Origin: Muribaculaceae bacterium
Lineage (GTDB): Bacteria > Bacteroidota > Bacteroidia > Bacteroidales > Muribaculaceae
NCBI GenBank assembly: GCA_017620885.1
Contig: JAGAUF010000009.1
Location: 1-48,866 of the forward strand
DNA: 48,866 nt
Direction: 5' to 3'
Made by a program: the position numbers and the translations under genes. The notes under the pieces were generated by a model. That model worked only from the letters and a program-made list of their open reading frames with translations, had not been told where the DNA came from and did no database searches. Shown here one piece after another: positions 16,783 through 27,600 of the stretch (the first letter of the stretch is position 1; every line of letters begins with the position of its first letter).

Positions 16783-16858
16783 ACGGGAATAGCTCAGTCG
16801 GTAGAGCACTGGTCTCCAAAACCAGGTGTCGGGAGTTCGAGCCTCTCTTCCCGTGCCA
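16783..16858 (+). tRNA. tRNA-Trp (CCA), with encoded 3' CCA
   Basis: Acceptor ACGGGAA/TTCCCGT with discriminator G, D arm GCTC/GAGC, anticodon stem CTGGT/ACCAG with loop CTCCAAA (CCA), T stem GGGAG/CTCTC. Positions 16856-16858 read CCA, unlike the three upstream tRNAs. It sits 12 nt before secE. Confidence 0.95.
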
Positions 16859-16870
16859 ATTGAAATAAAT

Positions 16871-17062
16871 ATGAAGTTAATAAAGGACATAAAGGAATCT
16901 TATACCGAATTGGTATACAAGGTTTCTTGGCCGACTCAGAAGCAACTTGTCAATAGCTCGGTGTTGGTGCTGATCGCTTCCATCATCATCGCTGTATTCA
17001 TCTGGGCTGTCGATAAGGTATTCGATCTTCTTATGGAGTTGGTCTACAGTATACAGTTTTAA
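16871..17062 (+). CDS. secE: Preprotein translocase subunit SecE
   Basis: SecE clamps SecY in the inner-membrane secretion channel. The 63-aa single-span form has the conserved amphipathic KDIKESYTELVYKVSWPTQKQ followed by a membrane helix (about 29-47, VLVLIASIIIAVFIWAVDK). The start at 16871 (MKLIKDIKESY) is chosen because the upstream ATG at 16826 lies inside tRNA-Trp. It precedes nusG by 22 nt, the near-universal order. Confidence 0.95.
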   Translation: MKLIKDIKESYTELVYKVSWPTQKQLVNSSVLVLIASIIIAVFIWAVDKVFDLLMELVYSIQF

Positions 17063-17084
17063 CTTTTAAAGCAGGTAACAACCA

Positions 17085-17636
17085 ATGGCTGAGAAGAATA
17101 AAGGATGGTACGTTTTGCGTGCCATATCAGGCAAGGAAGCGAAGGTCAAGGAGATGCTTGATGCTGCAATCAAGAATACTCATCTTGGCGATTACGTTTC
17201 ACAAGTGTTGATACCCACAGAGAAGGTTTATACTACGCGCAATGGCAAGAAAGTCATAAAGGAGCGCAATTTGTATAGCGGCTACGTATTTATCGAAGCC
17301 GTTCTCACCGGAGAGGTGATATATGAATTGCGCAATATGACAAATGTCATTGATTTTTTACGCGGTCGCGAGAAGGGTAGTATGCCGGAGCGCCTTCGTG
17401 AGACGGAGGTTATGCGGATGCTCGGACAGCTCGACGATATGCGTAATGCTGTGGACGATGAGACCGAAGAATTTATTGTCGGTGAACCGGTGAAGGTGAC
17501 CTTCGGGCCTTTCAGTGGATTCAGTGGCACGATTAAAGAGGTCAACAACGAGAAAAAGAAGTTGAAAGTCGAGGTCAAGATTTTTGGTCGTGGCACCGAC
17601 TTGGAGTTGGAAAATTCCCAAGTGGAAAGAGAGTGA
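17085..17636 (+). CDS. nusG: Transcription termination/antitermination factor NusG
   Basis: NusG binds RNA polymerase and links it to Rho or the ribosome. The 183-aa product has the NGN domain (WYVLRAISGKEAKVKEMLDA; ERNLYSGYVFIEA) and a C-terminal KOW domain (VGEPVKVTFGPFSGFSGTIK). There is no large insertion, so it is the housekeeping NusG rather than an UpxY-like capsule paralog. It lies 59 nt before rplK. Confidence 0.97.
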   Translation: MAEKNKGWYVLRAISGKEAKVKEMLDAAIKNTHLGDYVSQVLIPTEKVYTTRNGKKVIKERNLYSGYVFIEAVLTGEVIYELRNMTNVIDFLRGREKGSMPERLRETEVMRMLGQLDDMRNAVDDETEEFIVGEPVKVTFGPFSGFSGTIKEVNNEKKKLKVEVKIFGRGTDLELENSQVERE

Positions 17637-17695
17637 GATGCGTGATGTTACGCGCGTATTGAGCTCAGGAGATCAAACTTTTAAAGAAAACAAGA

Positions 17696-18139
17696 ATGGC
17701 TAAAGAAATTGCTGGACAGATCAAATTGCAGATTAAAGGCGGGGCAGCAAACCCCTCGCCGCCGGTAGGACCCGCTCTGGGTTCTAAGGGTATCAATATC
17801 ATGGAATTTTGCAAGCAATTTAATGCCCGCACCCAGGACAAGGCAGGTAAGGTACTTCCGGTTGTAATTTCATATTACACCGATAAGTCTTTCGATTTCA
17901 TCGTAAAGACGCCTCCTGTAGCAGTTCAGCTCAAAGAGGTTGCAAAGCTCAAGAGCGGTTCTGCTCAGCCTAACCGTGACAAGGTAGCTGAGATTACTTG
18001 GGAGCAGGTAAAGACAATTGCCGAGGACAAAATGCCTGATTTGAACTGTTTTACTTTAGACTCGGCTATGCGTATGGTAGCCGGCACAGCGAGAAGTATG
18101 GGTATCACCGTCAAAGGGGCGTTCCCCGAAAATAACTAA
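17696..18139 (+). CDS. rplK: 50S ribosomal protein L11
   Basis: 147 aa, with the family signatures [20 protein letters not shown] and [19 protein letters not shown] at the N-terminus and the rRNA-binding C-terminal domain ending [16 protein letters not shown]11 forms the GTPase-associated centre with 23S rRNA. rplA starts 15 nt downstream. Confidence 0.98.
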   Translation: MAKEIAGQIKLQIKGGAANPSPPVGPALGSKGINIMEFCKQFNARTQDKAGKVLPVVISYYTDKSFDFIVKTPPVAVQLKEVAKLKSGSAQPNRDKVAEITWEQVKTIAEDKMPDLNCFTLDSAMRMVAGTARSMGITVKGAFPENN

Positions 18140-18154
18140 TAAACTTCAATTGAA

Positions 18155-18850
18155 ATGAGTAAACTGACAAAAAATCAAAAGTTGGCTTTGTCGAAGATTG
18201 AAGCTAATAAGGCCTATACGCTTGCAGAGGCTTGTGAGAAAGTGAAAGAAATCACTTTCACCAAGTTTGACGCATCGTTAGACATTGACGTCCGTCTTGG
18301 CGTGGATCCTCGTAAAGCTAATCAGATGGTACGTGGCGTAGTTTCGCTGCCTCACGGAACGGGTAAGCAGGTACGTGTACTTGTGCTCTGCGGTTCCGAT
18401 GCTGAGGCTGCCGCAAAGGAAGCAGGTGCCGATTACGTTGGTCTTGACGAATACCTTGAGAAGATCAAGGGTGGATGGACTGATGTAGACGTAATCATCA
18501 CTCAGCCTTCCGTAATGGGTAAGCTTGGTCCTTTGGGTCGTATTCTCGGTCCCCGTGGCCTTATGCCTAACCCGAAGAGCGGTACGGTAACTATGGACGT
18601 AGCTAAAGCTGTAAAAGAAGTAAAGCAGGGTAAGATTGACTTCAAGGTAGATAAAACCGGTATTGTACACGCATCGATTGGCAAGGTATCGTTCACTCCT
18701 GCCCAGATGACTGACAATGCACGTGAATTTATCAATACACTGATCAAGCTTAAACCGGCTACTGCCAAAGGTACATATATCAAGAGCATTTATCTTTCGA
18801 GCACGATGAGCCCCGGCGTAAAAGTCGAGACCAAGTCAGTGTCTGAATAA
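18155..18850 (+). CDS. rplA: 50S ribosomal protein L1
   Basis: 231 aa, full length. It shows [20 protein letters not shown], the hinge region [20 protein letters not shown] and the C-terminal [21 protein letters not shown]1 forms the mobile stalk near the E site and represses its own operon in many bacteria. It lies 23 nt before rplJ. Confidence 0.98.
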   Translation: MSKLTKNQKLALSKIEANKAYTLAEACEKVKEITFTKFDASLDIDVRLGVDPRKANQMVRGVVSLPHGTGKQVRVLVLCGSDAEAAAKEAGADYVGLDEYLEKIKGGWTDVDVIITQPSVMGKLGPLGRILGPRGLMPNPKSGTVTMDVAKAVKEVKQGKIDFKVDKTGIVHASIGKVSFTPAQMTDNAREFINTLIKLKPATAKGTYIKSIYLSSTMSPGVKVETKSVSE

Positions 18851-18873
18851 TCAATTAAACGACTGAAAAGACA

Positions 18874-19392
18874 ATGAAAAAGGAAGATAAAGCACTTATT
18901 ATAGATATGATTGGTAAGACGCTTGCTGAATACAGCTGCGTATATCTTACCCAGACGGCCGGACTGAATGCCGAGAAGACGAGCGCGCTTCGTCGTGCCT
19001 GCTTCAAGGATGAGATCAAGATGCTTTGCGTGAAGAACACCCTTCTTAAGAAGGCTCTCGAAGCAAGCGAGATTGACTATTCAGAGCTGTATGATCTTCT
19101 TCACGGTGAAACGACGCTGCTTCTGAGCAACACCGGAAACGCACCCGCGAAGCTCATCAAGAAATTCCGTGACAAGAACAGCACGCTTCCGATTCTGAAA
19201 GGTGCATACGTCGAGGAAACTGTATATGTTGGCGAAGAGAATTTGGAGACGCTCGCCAATATCAAGAGCAAGAGCGAACTTATCGGCGATGTTATCACAT
19301 TGCTGCAGTCGCCTGCTAAGAACGTCATCAGCGCACTCAAGAGTGGTGGCAACACGATTCACGGTGTTCTTGAGACTCTCTCCAAACGATAA
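18874..19392 (+). CDS. rplJ: 50S ribosomal protein L10
   Basis: 172 aa, anchoring the L7/L12 stalk. The N-terminal rRNA-binding domain has KEDKALIIDMIGKTLAEYSC and ALRRACFKDEIKMLCVKNTL. The C-terminal helix that binds L12 dimers is IGDVITLLQSPAKNVISALK. rplL follows after 38 nt of A-rich spacer. Confidence 0.97.
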   Translation: MKKEDKALIIDMIGKTLAEYSCVYLTQTAGLNAEKTSALRRACFKDEIKMLCVKNTLLKKALEASEIDYSELYDLLHGETTLLLSNTGNAPAKLIKKFRDKNSTLPILKGAYVEETVYVGEENLETLANIKSKSELIGDVITLLQSPAKNVISALKSGGNTIHGVLETLSKR

Positions 19393-19430
19393 TCAACTAA
19401 AATTAAAAACAAAAAAAACAAATACACAAA

Positions 19431-19805
19431 ATGGCAGATTTGAAAGCATTTGCAGATCAATTGGTTAATCTCACTGTAAAGGAAGTTAACGAACTGGCAC
19501 AGATCCTCAAAGACGAGTACGGCATTGAGCCGGCCGCAGCAGCAGTAGCAGTAGCAGGTCCCGCAGCAGGCGGTGCAGCTGCAGCTGAGGAGAAGACTGA
19601 GTTTGACGTAATCCTCAAGGCTCCCGGCGCAAGCAAGCTCGCTGTCGTGAAACTTGTTAAGGAACTCACCGGCCTTGGCCTGAAAGAGGCTAAAGAGCTC
19701 GTTGACAACGCACCCAGCCCCATCAAGGAAGGCCTTCCGAAGGCTGACGCTGAGGGCCTGAAGAAGCAGCTCGAAGATGCTGGTGCTGAGGTTGAACTCA
19801 AGTAA
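19431..19805 (+). CDS. rplL: 50S ribosomal protein L7/L12
   Basis: 124 aa. The N-terminal dimer/L10-binding helix pair is followed by an Ala-rich hinge ([20 protein letters not shown]) and the factor-binding C-terminal domain [20 protein letters not shown], ending DAGAEVELK. The hinge is encoded by a GCA/GCT-rich run. The gene is followed by the unusual 1,033-nt spacer before rpoB. Confidence 0.98.
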   Translation: MADLKAFADQLVNLTVKEVNELAQILKDEYGIEPAAAAVAVAGPAAGGAAAAEEKTEFDVILKAPGASKLAVVKLVKELTGLGLKEAKELVDNAPSPIKEGLPKADAEGLKKQLEDAGAEVELK

Positions 19806-19827
19806 GAATCCGTAAGGAAAAAATATC

Positions 19828-19872
19828 GGTTAAGGACGGCATTGTTGAGGCAATGCGCGTTCTTAACCTTTT
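19828..19872 (+). terminator. Attenuator hairpin between rplL and rpoB
   Basis: GGTTAAG (19828-19834) pairs with CTTAACC (19862-19868), continued inward by ACG/CGT and GCATTG/CAATGC (small internal loops), followed by TTTTCC. It lies 23 nt after rplL. By analogy with the E. coli rplL-rpoB attenuator it could let only part of transcription continue into rpoBC. Confidence 0.65.
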
Positions 19873-19952
19873 CCAATTTCCGGCTGACAACGGGGGCACC
19901 GTTCGCGAATCAGTAACGGTAGCTATGAGTCAGATGCCGGTTTGCTAAAATT

Positions 19953-20008
19953 TATGATAGCTTCGGGGAGAATAGGGTCGTGTGAATCCCACTCCGGTCG
20001 TTATCATA
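19953..20008 (+). promoter_or_regulatory. Second hairpin in the rplL-rpoB spacer
   Basis: TATGATA (19953-19959) pairs with TATCATA (20002-20008); inside, GGAG/CTCC and GGG/CCC can stack. It is not followed by a T-run, so a processing site or protein-binding structure is more likely than termination. Its role is unknown. Confidence 0.4.
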
Positions 20009-20168
20009 TTTTGGTATGAAATCCCTTCTAATGGCAACGTTGAGGGTTGGGGTATTGATTTTTGGGTGAAGATGGATTTATGTCGAGCATAGATACGTAA
20101 AAGTTATTTAATGACTTTTGTGATTGTTTAAGATATTTAAGCACGATATTTGCATAGGGGACGGTATA

Positions 20169-20196
20169 ATGATCAGACGCGCATAGATGATCAGAC
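20169..20196 (+). repeat. Direct repeat ATGATCAGAC, two copies 18 bp apart
   Basis: Exact 10-nt copies at 20169-20178 and 20187-20196, each containing the palindrome TGATCA. The 18-bp period is not an exact helical multiple. It could be a protein site or chance. Confidence 0.4.
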
Positions 20197-20326
20197 TACA
20201 TACAATTTGAAAATATTAGTCAGGCGACTGCTTCATGCGATGAGGTGGTGGCATTTTTGTGGCTCTATCCGGAAGCAGGTTCATATTAGGGTGAAGACGT
20301 GCGGAGGTAAGAAATAAAGGAGTCGC

Positions 20327-20677
20327 GGATAAAGGGTAGAATGGGAGAGAGAAAATGGGAAGAGGTTTAGAGGTATTGGGTGAAGAGCATTTGAGGATAA
20401 GAGGGAGAGAGGATGAAGATTAGGGAAGGATAGGATATAGAGGATTTGGAGAGGAATAAGTATGGGTGAAAGAGGATTTTGAGGATATAGGGAAGAATGG
20501 GAGAGAGTTAAGAGAATTGGGGAAGAGATTTAAAGGATTTGGGGAGAAAGTTAGAGAATCGGGTGAAGAGGATTTGAGGATATAGGGAGATAATAAGGAT
20601 TGTGGAAGGACATAAAGGATTTGGGAAGAGATTTTAGGATAAGGGGGAGAAGAGATTTAGGGATAAGGAAAAAGAGA
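20327..20677 (+). repeat. Cytosine-depleted, G/A-rich repetitive tract upstream of rpoB
   Basis: In 351 nt the plus strand has only three C (20388, 20560, 20611), and 20389-20559 is 171 nt with none. The tract carries a degenerate unit of about 28-30 nt (GGGTGAAGAGGATTTGAGG.. then ATATAGGGA) at about 20378, 20464 and 20561, that is 86 and 97 nt apart; shorter motifs such as AAAGGATTTGGG and AGAATGGGAGAGAG also recur. No protein frame is apparent. An RNA from it can form almost no G-C pairs. Its role is unknown. Confidence 0.85.
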
Positions 20678-20755
20678 CAATAATGAATGGGATTCTGAAG
20701 TAGAATCGATGAGTTGCCTGAACGTGTAGTGGCTGGTAATGTGGCGATTATGCCG

Positions 20756-20786
20756 CACCGGTCCGGAGATGATAAGCGGACAGGTG
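20756..20786 (+). promoter_or_regulatory. GC-rich hairpin 53 nt before rpoB
   Basis: CACC (20756-20759) with GGTG (20783-20786) and GTCCG (20761-20765) with CGGAC (20777-20781), one mismatch between them, 11-nt loop. It ends the unstructured tract and stands just before the rpoB translation start region. Confidence 0.4.
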
Positions 20787-20838
20787 ATTTGTAGAGGCTA
20801 TTGATGGAGACCAAAGAACATAGAAATAAAGAATCGCA

Positions 20839-23800
20839 ATGTCAAAGAACGTACCCGAAAAGCCGCGCGTGAGCTTTGCGTCGATAAAAAATCCGCTGCC
20901 GTTTCCGGATTTTCTTGAGATACAGTTGAAGTCATTCCATGACTTTTTGCAGCTCGATACGCCTCCAGAGAACAGAAAGAACGAGGGTTTGTATAAGGTA
21001 TTTGCCGAGAATTTCCCGATTGCAGATACCAGAAATAACTTCGTACTGGAGTTTTTGGATTATTATATAGATCCACCGCGTTATAGCACTGACGAGTGTT
21101 TGGAGCGTGGACTGACCTACAGTGTGCCGCTGAAAGCGAAGCTTAAACTTTATTGCACGGATCCGGATCACGAAGATTTTGACACAGTAATTCAGGATGT
21201 ATATCTGGGAGCAATCCCTTATATGACGGAGCAAGGCACGTTTATCATTAACGGTGCTGAGCGTGTAGTAGTTTCGCAGTTGCACCGTTCACCGGGTGTA
21301 TTCTTCGGTCAGAGCATCCATGCTAATGGCACGAAGCTGTATTCGGCGCGTATCATTCCGTTCCGTGGCAGCTGGATTGAGTTTGCCACCGACATTAACA
21401 ATGTCATGTATGCATATATCGACCGCAAGAAGAAGCTTCCTGTAACTACGCTTCTGCGTGCTATCGGTCTTGCAAGTGACAATGACATCAATGAAGTATT
21501 TGATATCGCTGATGAGATCAAGGTCAATAAGACGAATCTCAAGAAGTCGATTGGCCGCAAGCTGGCTACAGCTATCCGCAGCATCTGGTATGAGGATCAG
21601 GTGGATCAGGATACCGGTGAGGTGAATCAGATCGAGCGTTCGGATGATATTGCGAAGCGTGGAGATGAAATCACGGAAGAACTTATTCCTACGATTATCG
21701 AGAGCGGTGTGAAGACTATTCTTCTCGAAAAGGAGAACGTCAGCACGTCGGATTACAGCATCATCTTCAATACGCTTCAGAAAGATATGTCGTCGACGGA
21801 GAAGGAAGCCGTCAATGAGATCTATCGACAGCTGCGCAACGCGGAGCCGCCAGATGATGCGTCTGCTCGCGAGGTAATCACGAATCTTTTCTTCTCGGAG
21901 AAGAGATACGACCTTGGCGAGGTAGGCCGTTATCGTATCAATAAGAAGCTGAATCTTGACACTTCGATGGATGTCCGCGTATTGACGCGCGAGGATATTG
22001 TTGAAATCATCAAGTATCTCATCGAGCTTATTAATGCGAAGAGCGACGTGGACGATATCGACCACTTGAGCAATCGTCGCGTGCGCACGGTAGGTGAGCA
22101 GCTCTACAATCAGTTTGGAGTCGGCTTGGCTCGTATGTCCCGTACAATTCGTGAGCGAATGAATGTGCGTGACAACGAGGTGTTTACGCCTATCGATCTT
22201 ATCAATGCGAAGACGATTTCGTCGGTTATCAATACCTTCTTCGGTACGAACGCCTTGTCGCAGTTCATGGACCAGACCAACCCTCTGGCCGAGATCACAC
22301 ACAAGCGCCGTATGTCTGCGTTAGGCCCCGGCGGTCTGTCGCGTGAGCGTGCAGGATTTGAGGTGCGCGACGTTCACTATACGCACTATGGTCGTCTTTG
22401 CCCGATTGAGACGCCGGAAGGTCCTAACATCGGTCTGATTTCGTCGCTTTGTGTATATGCGAAAATCAATAATCTCGGCTTCATCGAGACTCCTTACCGC
22501 AAGGTAGAAAACGGCAAGGTGGACCTCAACAATGACGAGGTAATCTACCTGACAGCCGAACTTGAAGAGGGTAAGACTATCGCTCAGGGTAACGCTCCTC
22601 TGAACGATGACGGCACCTTTATCCGCAACAAGGTAAAGGCTCGTATGGACGCCGATTTCCCGTTGGCAGCTCCTGAAGATATTGAGCTGATGGACGTGGC
22701 TCCTATTCAGATTGCGTCGATAGCCGCATCGCTTATCCCGTTCCTTGAGCACGATGACGCTAACCGTGCGTTGATGGGTTCAAACATGATGCGTCAGGCA
22801 GTTCCGTTGCTTCGCAGCGAGGCTCCTATCGTCGGTACCGGTATTGAGGGTCAGTTGATAAAGGATTCTCGTACGCAGATCACTGCCGAGGGACCGGGCG
22901 TAATTGAATTTGTGGATGCCACTGTTATCCGCATCCGCTATGACCGTACGGAGGATGAAGAATTTGTATCCTTCGAGTCTCCGGTCAAGGAATACAAGAT
23001 TCCCAAATTCCGTCGTACGAACCAGAGCACGACAATCGACCTTCGTCCTATCTGTAACAAGGGAGACCGTGTGGAGAAGGGAGATATTCTTACGGAAGGT
23101 TATTCTACCGAGAAGGGCGAGCTTGCTCTCGGACGCAATTTGAAGGTGGCATTTATGCCATGGAAAGGTTACAACTATGAGGACGCCATCGTGCTCAACG
23201 AGCGCATGGTGAGAGAGGATATTCTGACCTCAGTCCACGTAGACGAATATACGCTTGAGGTGCGCGAGACTAAGCGCGGTATGGAGGAGCTGACTTCGGA
23301 TATTCCGAATGTGAGCGAAGATGCCACGAAGGATCTCGACGAGCGCGGTATCATCCGTGTCGGTGCGCATGTAGTTCCAGGCGATATTATGATCGGTAAG
23401 ATCACGCCGAAAGGTGAGAGCGATCCGACGCCGGAGGAGAAACTTCTGCGCGCCATCTTCGGCGACAAGGCCGGCGATGTGAAGGATGCGTCGCTGAAGG
23501 CGTCTCCGTCGCTGAAAGGTGTTGTAATCGGCACGAATCTTTTCTCACGTGCGGTGAAGAAGAAAGGTGGCAAAAACAGCACGAACAACGAGCTTGCCGA
23601 GCTTGATGCAAGATACGAGGTACAGCAGGAAGAACTTAAAGCCGTTATGGTCAATAAGATGGCCACCTTGCTCCAGACGTATAAATCGGAAGGCGTTAAG
23701 GATTTCATCGGCGTAGACATCATCCCGAAGGGTAAGATGTTCAGCGAGGTGAACTTCGGCTCGATAGATTATGAGACCATCAATGTAGGCGGCTGGACTG

Positions 23801-24654
23801 ACGACGAGCGTATCAACGGTATGATAGGTCATCTTATCACGAATTATCTGCGCAAGTCGAAAGAGATCGACAGCGAGCTTCGCCGTAAGAAATTCGATAT
23901 CACGATTGGCGACGAGCTTCCGTCGGGCATTATGCAGATGGCGAAGGTATATATAGCCAAGAAGCGTAAGATCGGTGTCGGTGACAAGATGGCCGGCCGT
24001 CACGGTAACAAGGGTATTGTATCGCGCGTCGTAAGACAGGAGGATATGCCGTTCCTTGAAGACGGAACTCCGGTGGATATTGTACTGAACCCTCTGGGTG
24101 TGCCGTCGCGTATGAACCTTGGTCAGATATTCGAGACCGTATTGGGATGGGCCGGCCGTGAGCTTGGCGAGAAATTCGCTACTCCTATCTTCGACGGCGC
24201 ATCGATGGACGATATGAATATGTGGACCGACAAGGCAGGCCTGCCTCGTTATGGCAAGACCTATCTGTATGATGGCGGAACCGGAGACCGCTTCGACCAG
24301 CCTGCTACGGTAGGTGTGATTTACATGCTTAAGCTCGGTCACATGGTCGAGGATAAGATGCACGCCCGCTCGATAGGTCCGTACTCATTGATTACGCAGC
24401 AGCCGTTGGGTGGTAAGGCACAGTTTGGTGGTCAGCGTTTCGGAGAGATGGAGGTATGGGCGCTCGAAGCATTCGGTGCTGCGCATATTCTTCAGGAGAT
24501 TCTGACCGTCAAGTCGGATGACGTAATGGGCCGAAGCAAGGCGTATGAGGCTATCGTGAAAGGCGAGCCCATGCCGACGCCCGGAATGCCGGAGTCGTTA
24601 AATGTGCTTCTGCATGAGCTTCGCGGACTTGGTTTGAGCATTACGCTCGATTAA
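20839..24654 (+). CDS. rpoB: DNA-directed RNA polymerase subunit beta
   Basis: 1,271 aa, a usual Bacteroidota length. Recognisable parts are the start [20 protein letters not shown], the rifampicin-pocket region [20 protein letters not shown] and [20 protein letters not shown], the active-site lobe [37 protein letters not shown], and the C-terminal [20 protein letters not shown]. In the pocket I see the common sensitive residues (Q-MDQ, H-KRR, S-ALG). The gene is 26 nt before rpoC and on one transcript with it. Confidence 0.99.
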   Translation: MSKNVPEKPRVSFASIKNPLPFPDFLEIQLKSFHDFLQLDTPPENRKNEGLYKVFAENFPIADTRNNFVLEFLDYYIDPPRYSTDECLERGLTYSVPLKAKLKLYCTDPDHEDFDTVIQDVYLGAIPYMTEQGTFIINGAERVVVSQLHRSPGVFFGQSIHANGTKLYSARIIPFRGSWIEFATDINNVMYAYIDRKKKLPVTTLLRAIGLASDNDINEVFDIADEIKVNKTNLKKSIGRKLATAIRSIWYEDQVDQDTGEVNQIERSDDIAKRGDEITEELIPTIIESGVKTILLEKENVSTSDYSIIFNTLQKDMSSTEKEAVNEIYRQLRNAEPPDDASAREVITNLFFSEKRYDLGEVGRYRINKKLNLDTSMDVRVLTREDIVEIIKYLIELINAKSDVDDIDHLSNRRVRTVGEQLYNQFGVGLARMSRTIRERMNVRDNEVFTPIDLINAKTISSVINTFFGTNALSQFMDQTNPLAEITHKRRMSALGPGGLSRERAGFEVRDVHYTHYGRLCPIETPEGPNIGLISSLCVYAKINNLGFIETPYRKVENGKVDLNNDEVIYLTAELEEGKTIAQGNAPLNDDGTFIRNKVKARMDADFPLAAPEDIELMDVAPIQIASIAASLIPFLEHDDANRALMGSNMMRQAVPLLRSEAPIVGTGIEGQLIKDSRTQITAEGPGVIEFVDATVIRIRYDRTEDEEFVSFESPVKEYKIPKFRRTNQSTTIDLRPICNKGDRVEKGDILTEGYSTEKGELALGRNLKVAFMPWKGYNYEDAIVLNERMVREDILTSVHVDEYTLEVRETKRGMEELTSDIPNVSEDATKDLDERGIIRVGAHVVPGDIMIGKITPKGESDPTPEEKLLRAIFGDKAGDVKDASLKASPSLKGVVIGTNLFSRAVKKKGGKNSTNNELAELDARYEVQQEELKAVMVNKMATLLQTYKSEGVKDFIGVDIIPKGKMFSEVNFGSIDYETINVGGWTDDERINGMIGHLITNYLRKSKEIDSELRRKKFDITIGDELPSGIMQMAKVYIAKKRKIGVGDKMAGRHGNKGIVSRVVRQEDMPFLEDGTPVDIVLNPLGVPSRMNLGQIFETVLGWAGRELGEKFATPIFDGASMDDMNMWTDKAGLPRYGKTYLYDGGTGDRFDQPATVGVIYMLKLGHMVEDKMHARSIGPYSLITQQPLGGKAQFGGQRFGEMEVWALEAFGAAHILQEILTVKSDDVMGRSKAYEAIVKGEPMPTPGMPESLNVLLHELRGLGLSITLD

Positions 24655-24680
24655 ACGAAAACAAAAGAAGGAAAACAGAA

Positions 24681-27600
24681 ATGGCTTTTAGAAGAGAAAA
24701 CAAAATAAAAAGCAATTTTTCGAAGATAACGATAGGACTTGCGTCTCCGGAGGAAATAAAAGAGAAGTCGAGCGGTGAGGTATTGAAGCCCGAGACGATC
24801 AATTATCGCACGTATAAGCCGGAGCGCGACGGATTGTTCTGTGAGAAGATCTTCGGCCCGGTGAAGGATTATGAATGTCATTGCGGTAAGTATAAGCGTA
24901 TCCGTTACAAGGGTATCGTCTGCGACCGTTGTGGCGTCGAGGTAACAGAGAAGAAGGTTCGCCGTGAGCGTATGGGCCATATAGAGCTTGTAGTTCCGGT
25001 AGCCCACATCTGGTATTTCCGTTCGCTTCCGAATAAGATCGGTTATCTTCTCGGATTACCGTCGAAGAAGCTTGACGCCGTGATTTATTACGAGCGTTAC
25101 GTTGTAATCAATCCGGGTGCGGCTGCGGATCTTGACATTGTCAAGGAGCGCGGAGGACTGGAGAAACTCGATCTTCTGACTGAGGATGAGTATCTGGCCA
25201 TTATCGACAATCTCCCGGCAGGCAACGAGCTTCTTCCCGACGATGATCCCAATAAATTCATCGCTAAGATGGGTGCCGAGGCCATCTATGATTTGCTTTG
25301 CAACATAGATCTTCGTGCATTGGCAGCTGAGCTTCGCGACCGTGCCGAGAAGGATGGTTCGCAGCAGCGCAAGACGGAGGCCTTGAAGCGTCTTCAGGTT
25401 GTGAATAGCTTCCTGAATTCAGCAGGTCGCAACAAGCCCGAATGGATGATTCTTAAGGCTGTGCCGGTTATTCCGCCGGAGCTTCGTCCTTTGGTACCGC
25501 TGGATGGTGGTCGTTTCGCTACGTCGGATATCAACGACCTTTATCGTCGCGTAATTATCCGTAACAATCGTCTGAAACGTCTTATAGAGATTCAGGCTCC
25601 GGAGGTGATTCTCCGCAATGAGAAGCGTCTTCTTCAGGAGGCTGTAGACTCCCTTTTGGATAACAGCCGTAAATCGTCGGCAGTGAAGAGCGACGTCAAT
25701 CGTCCGCTGAAATCACTTTCCGACTCGCTGAAAGGAAAGCAGGGACGTTTCCGTCAGAACTTGCTTGGTAAACGTGTGGATTACAGTGCACGTTCAGTAA
25801 TCGTGGTAGGTCCTGAGCTGAAGATGCACGAGTGCGGTATTCCGAAGCTTATGGCAGCGGAATTATACAAGCCGTTCATTATCCGTAAGCTGATAGAGCG
25901 CGGTATCGTTAAGACGGTTAAGAGTGCGAAGAAGATCGTAGACCGCAAGGAGCCGGTAGTTTGGGATATCCTTGAATATGTGATGAAGGGTCATCCCGTG
26001 CTGCTGAACCGTGCCCCGACACTTCACCGTCTCGGTATTCAGGCATTCCAGCCGAAGATGATCGAGGGTAAGGCAATTCAACTTCACCCGCTTGCATGTA
26101 CGGCATTCAACGCCGACTTTGACGGTGACCAGATGGCAGTTCACTTGCCGCTGGGCAACGAGGCTATCCTTGAGGCTCAGATGCTGATGCTCGGTGCACA
26201 CAATATCCTTAACCCTGCCAATGGCGCACCTATTACCGTGCCGTCGCAGGATATGGTTCTCGGCCTGTATTACATCACTAAGCTCCGCAAGGGCGACAAG
26301 GGTGAGGGCTCGGTATTCTACGGACCTGAAGAGGCTGAGATCGCATACAATGAGGGTCGCGTGACGCTCCATGCACCTGTGACAATACTTGTAGAAGATA
26401 AGGACGAGAACGGCAATACTGTCAAAGTCCTGAAGAAAGATACTTCCGTAGGTCGCGTACTCTTCAATCAGTACGTGCCTGAGGAAATCGGCTACGTCAA
26501 TGAGATTATCTCTAAGAAGTCGCTCCGCGTGATTATCGGTAAGGTAATCAAGGCTTGTGGTGTGACCCGTTCGGCGCAGTTCCTTGACGACATCAAGAAC
26601 CTCGGATACAAGATGGCATTCCGTGGCGGTCTGTCGTTCAACCTCGGTGATGTGATTATCCCGAAGGAGAAGGAGGAATACGTAGCAGAGGGATACGCTC
26701 AGGTAGAGGAAGTGATGCAGAACTATCAGTTGGGTCTCATCACGGGTAACGAGCGCTACAATCAGGTGATTGATATATGGACGCACGTGAATTCCAAGCT
26801 TGCCTCAACGCTTATGAAGCAGATGGCAGAAGACCAGCAGGGCTTCAATTCCGTCTACATGATGCTTGACTCGGGAGCTCGTGGTTCAAAGGACCAGATC
26901 CGTCAGTTGTCGGGTATGCGTGGTCTTATGGCGAAGCCGCAGAAGAGTGGTGCCGAGGGTGGTCAGATCATCGAGAACCCGATTCTTGCGAACTTCAAGG
27001 AGGGTCTTTCGGTGCTTGAGTACTTCATCTCGACGCACGGTGCCCGTAAGGGTCTTGCCGATACCGCACTTAAGACGGCGGACGCCGGTTATCTGACGCG
27101 TCGTCTTGTAGACGTAGCGCACGACGTGATTATTACAGAGGAGGATTGCGGCACGCTCCGCGGCCTTGTCTGCACAGAGATAAAGAATAAGGAAGAGGTT
27201 GTGGCCACGCTTAGCGAGCGAATCCTCGGCCGAGTATCAGTTCACGACATCTACAACCCTGAGAATGAGGACGAGCTTATCGTAGCCGCCGGTGAAGAGA
27301 TTACCGAGGCTATCGCAGAGAGAATCGAGAAACTTCCGATAGAATCGGTAGAAATCCGTTCGGTTCTTACGTGCGAGGCGAAGAAGGGCGTTTGTGCGAA
27401 ATGTTACGGTCGTAACCTGTCCAACCACCGTATGGTGCAGAAGGGTGAGGCTGTCGGCGTAATTGCAGCACAGTCGATTGGTGAGCCGGGTACTCAGCTT
27501 ACTCTTCGTACATTCCACGTCGGTGGTGTTGCCGGTAACGTCGCAGCTGTAAAGGACGTAACGTCGCGCTATGATGGAAAACTTGAAATCGACGAGCTTC

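Noticed and set aside
19953-20008. Cobalamin-riboswitch-like sequence (GTGTGAATCCCACTCCGGTC)
   Set aside because: It only resembles the core; the B12 box and flanking helices are missing, and rpoB is not a cobalamin-regulated gene.
20140-20152. Internal promoter for rpoB (GATATTTG)
   Set aside because: The -7 match starts with GA, not TA, and the nearest TTTG is 24 nt upstream, unlike the 19-20 nt seen elsewhere.
21289-22302. Long minus-strand frame of 337 codons inside rpoB
   Set aside because: It is antisense to conserved rpoB codons, has no recognisable domain, and follows from the codon bias of rpoB.
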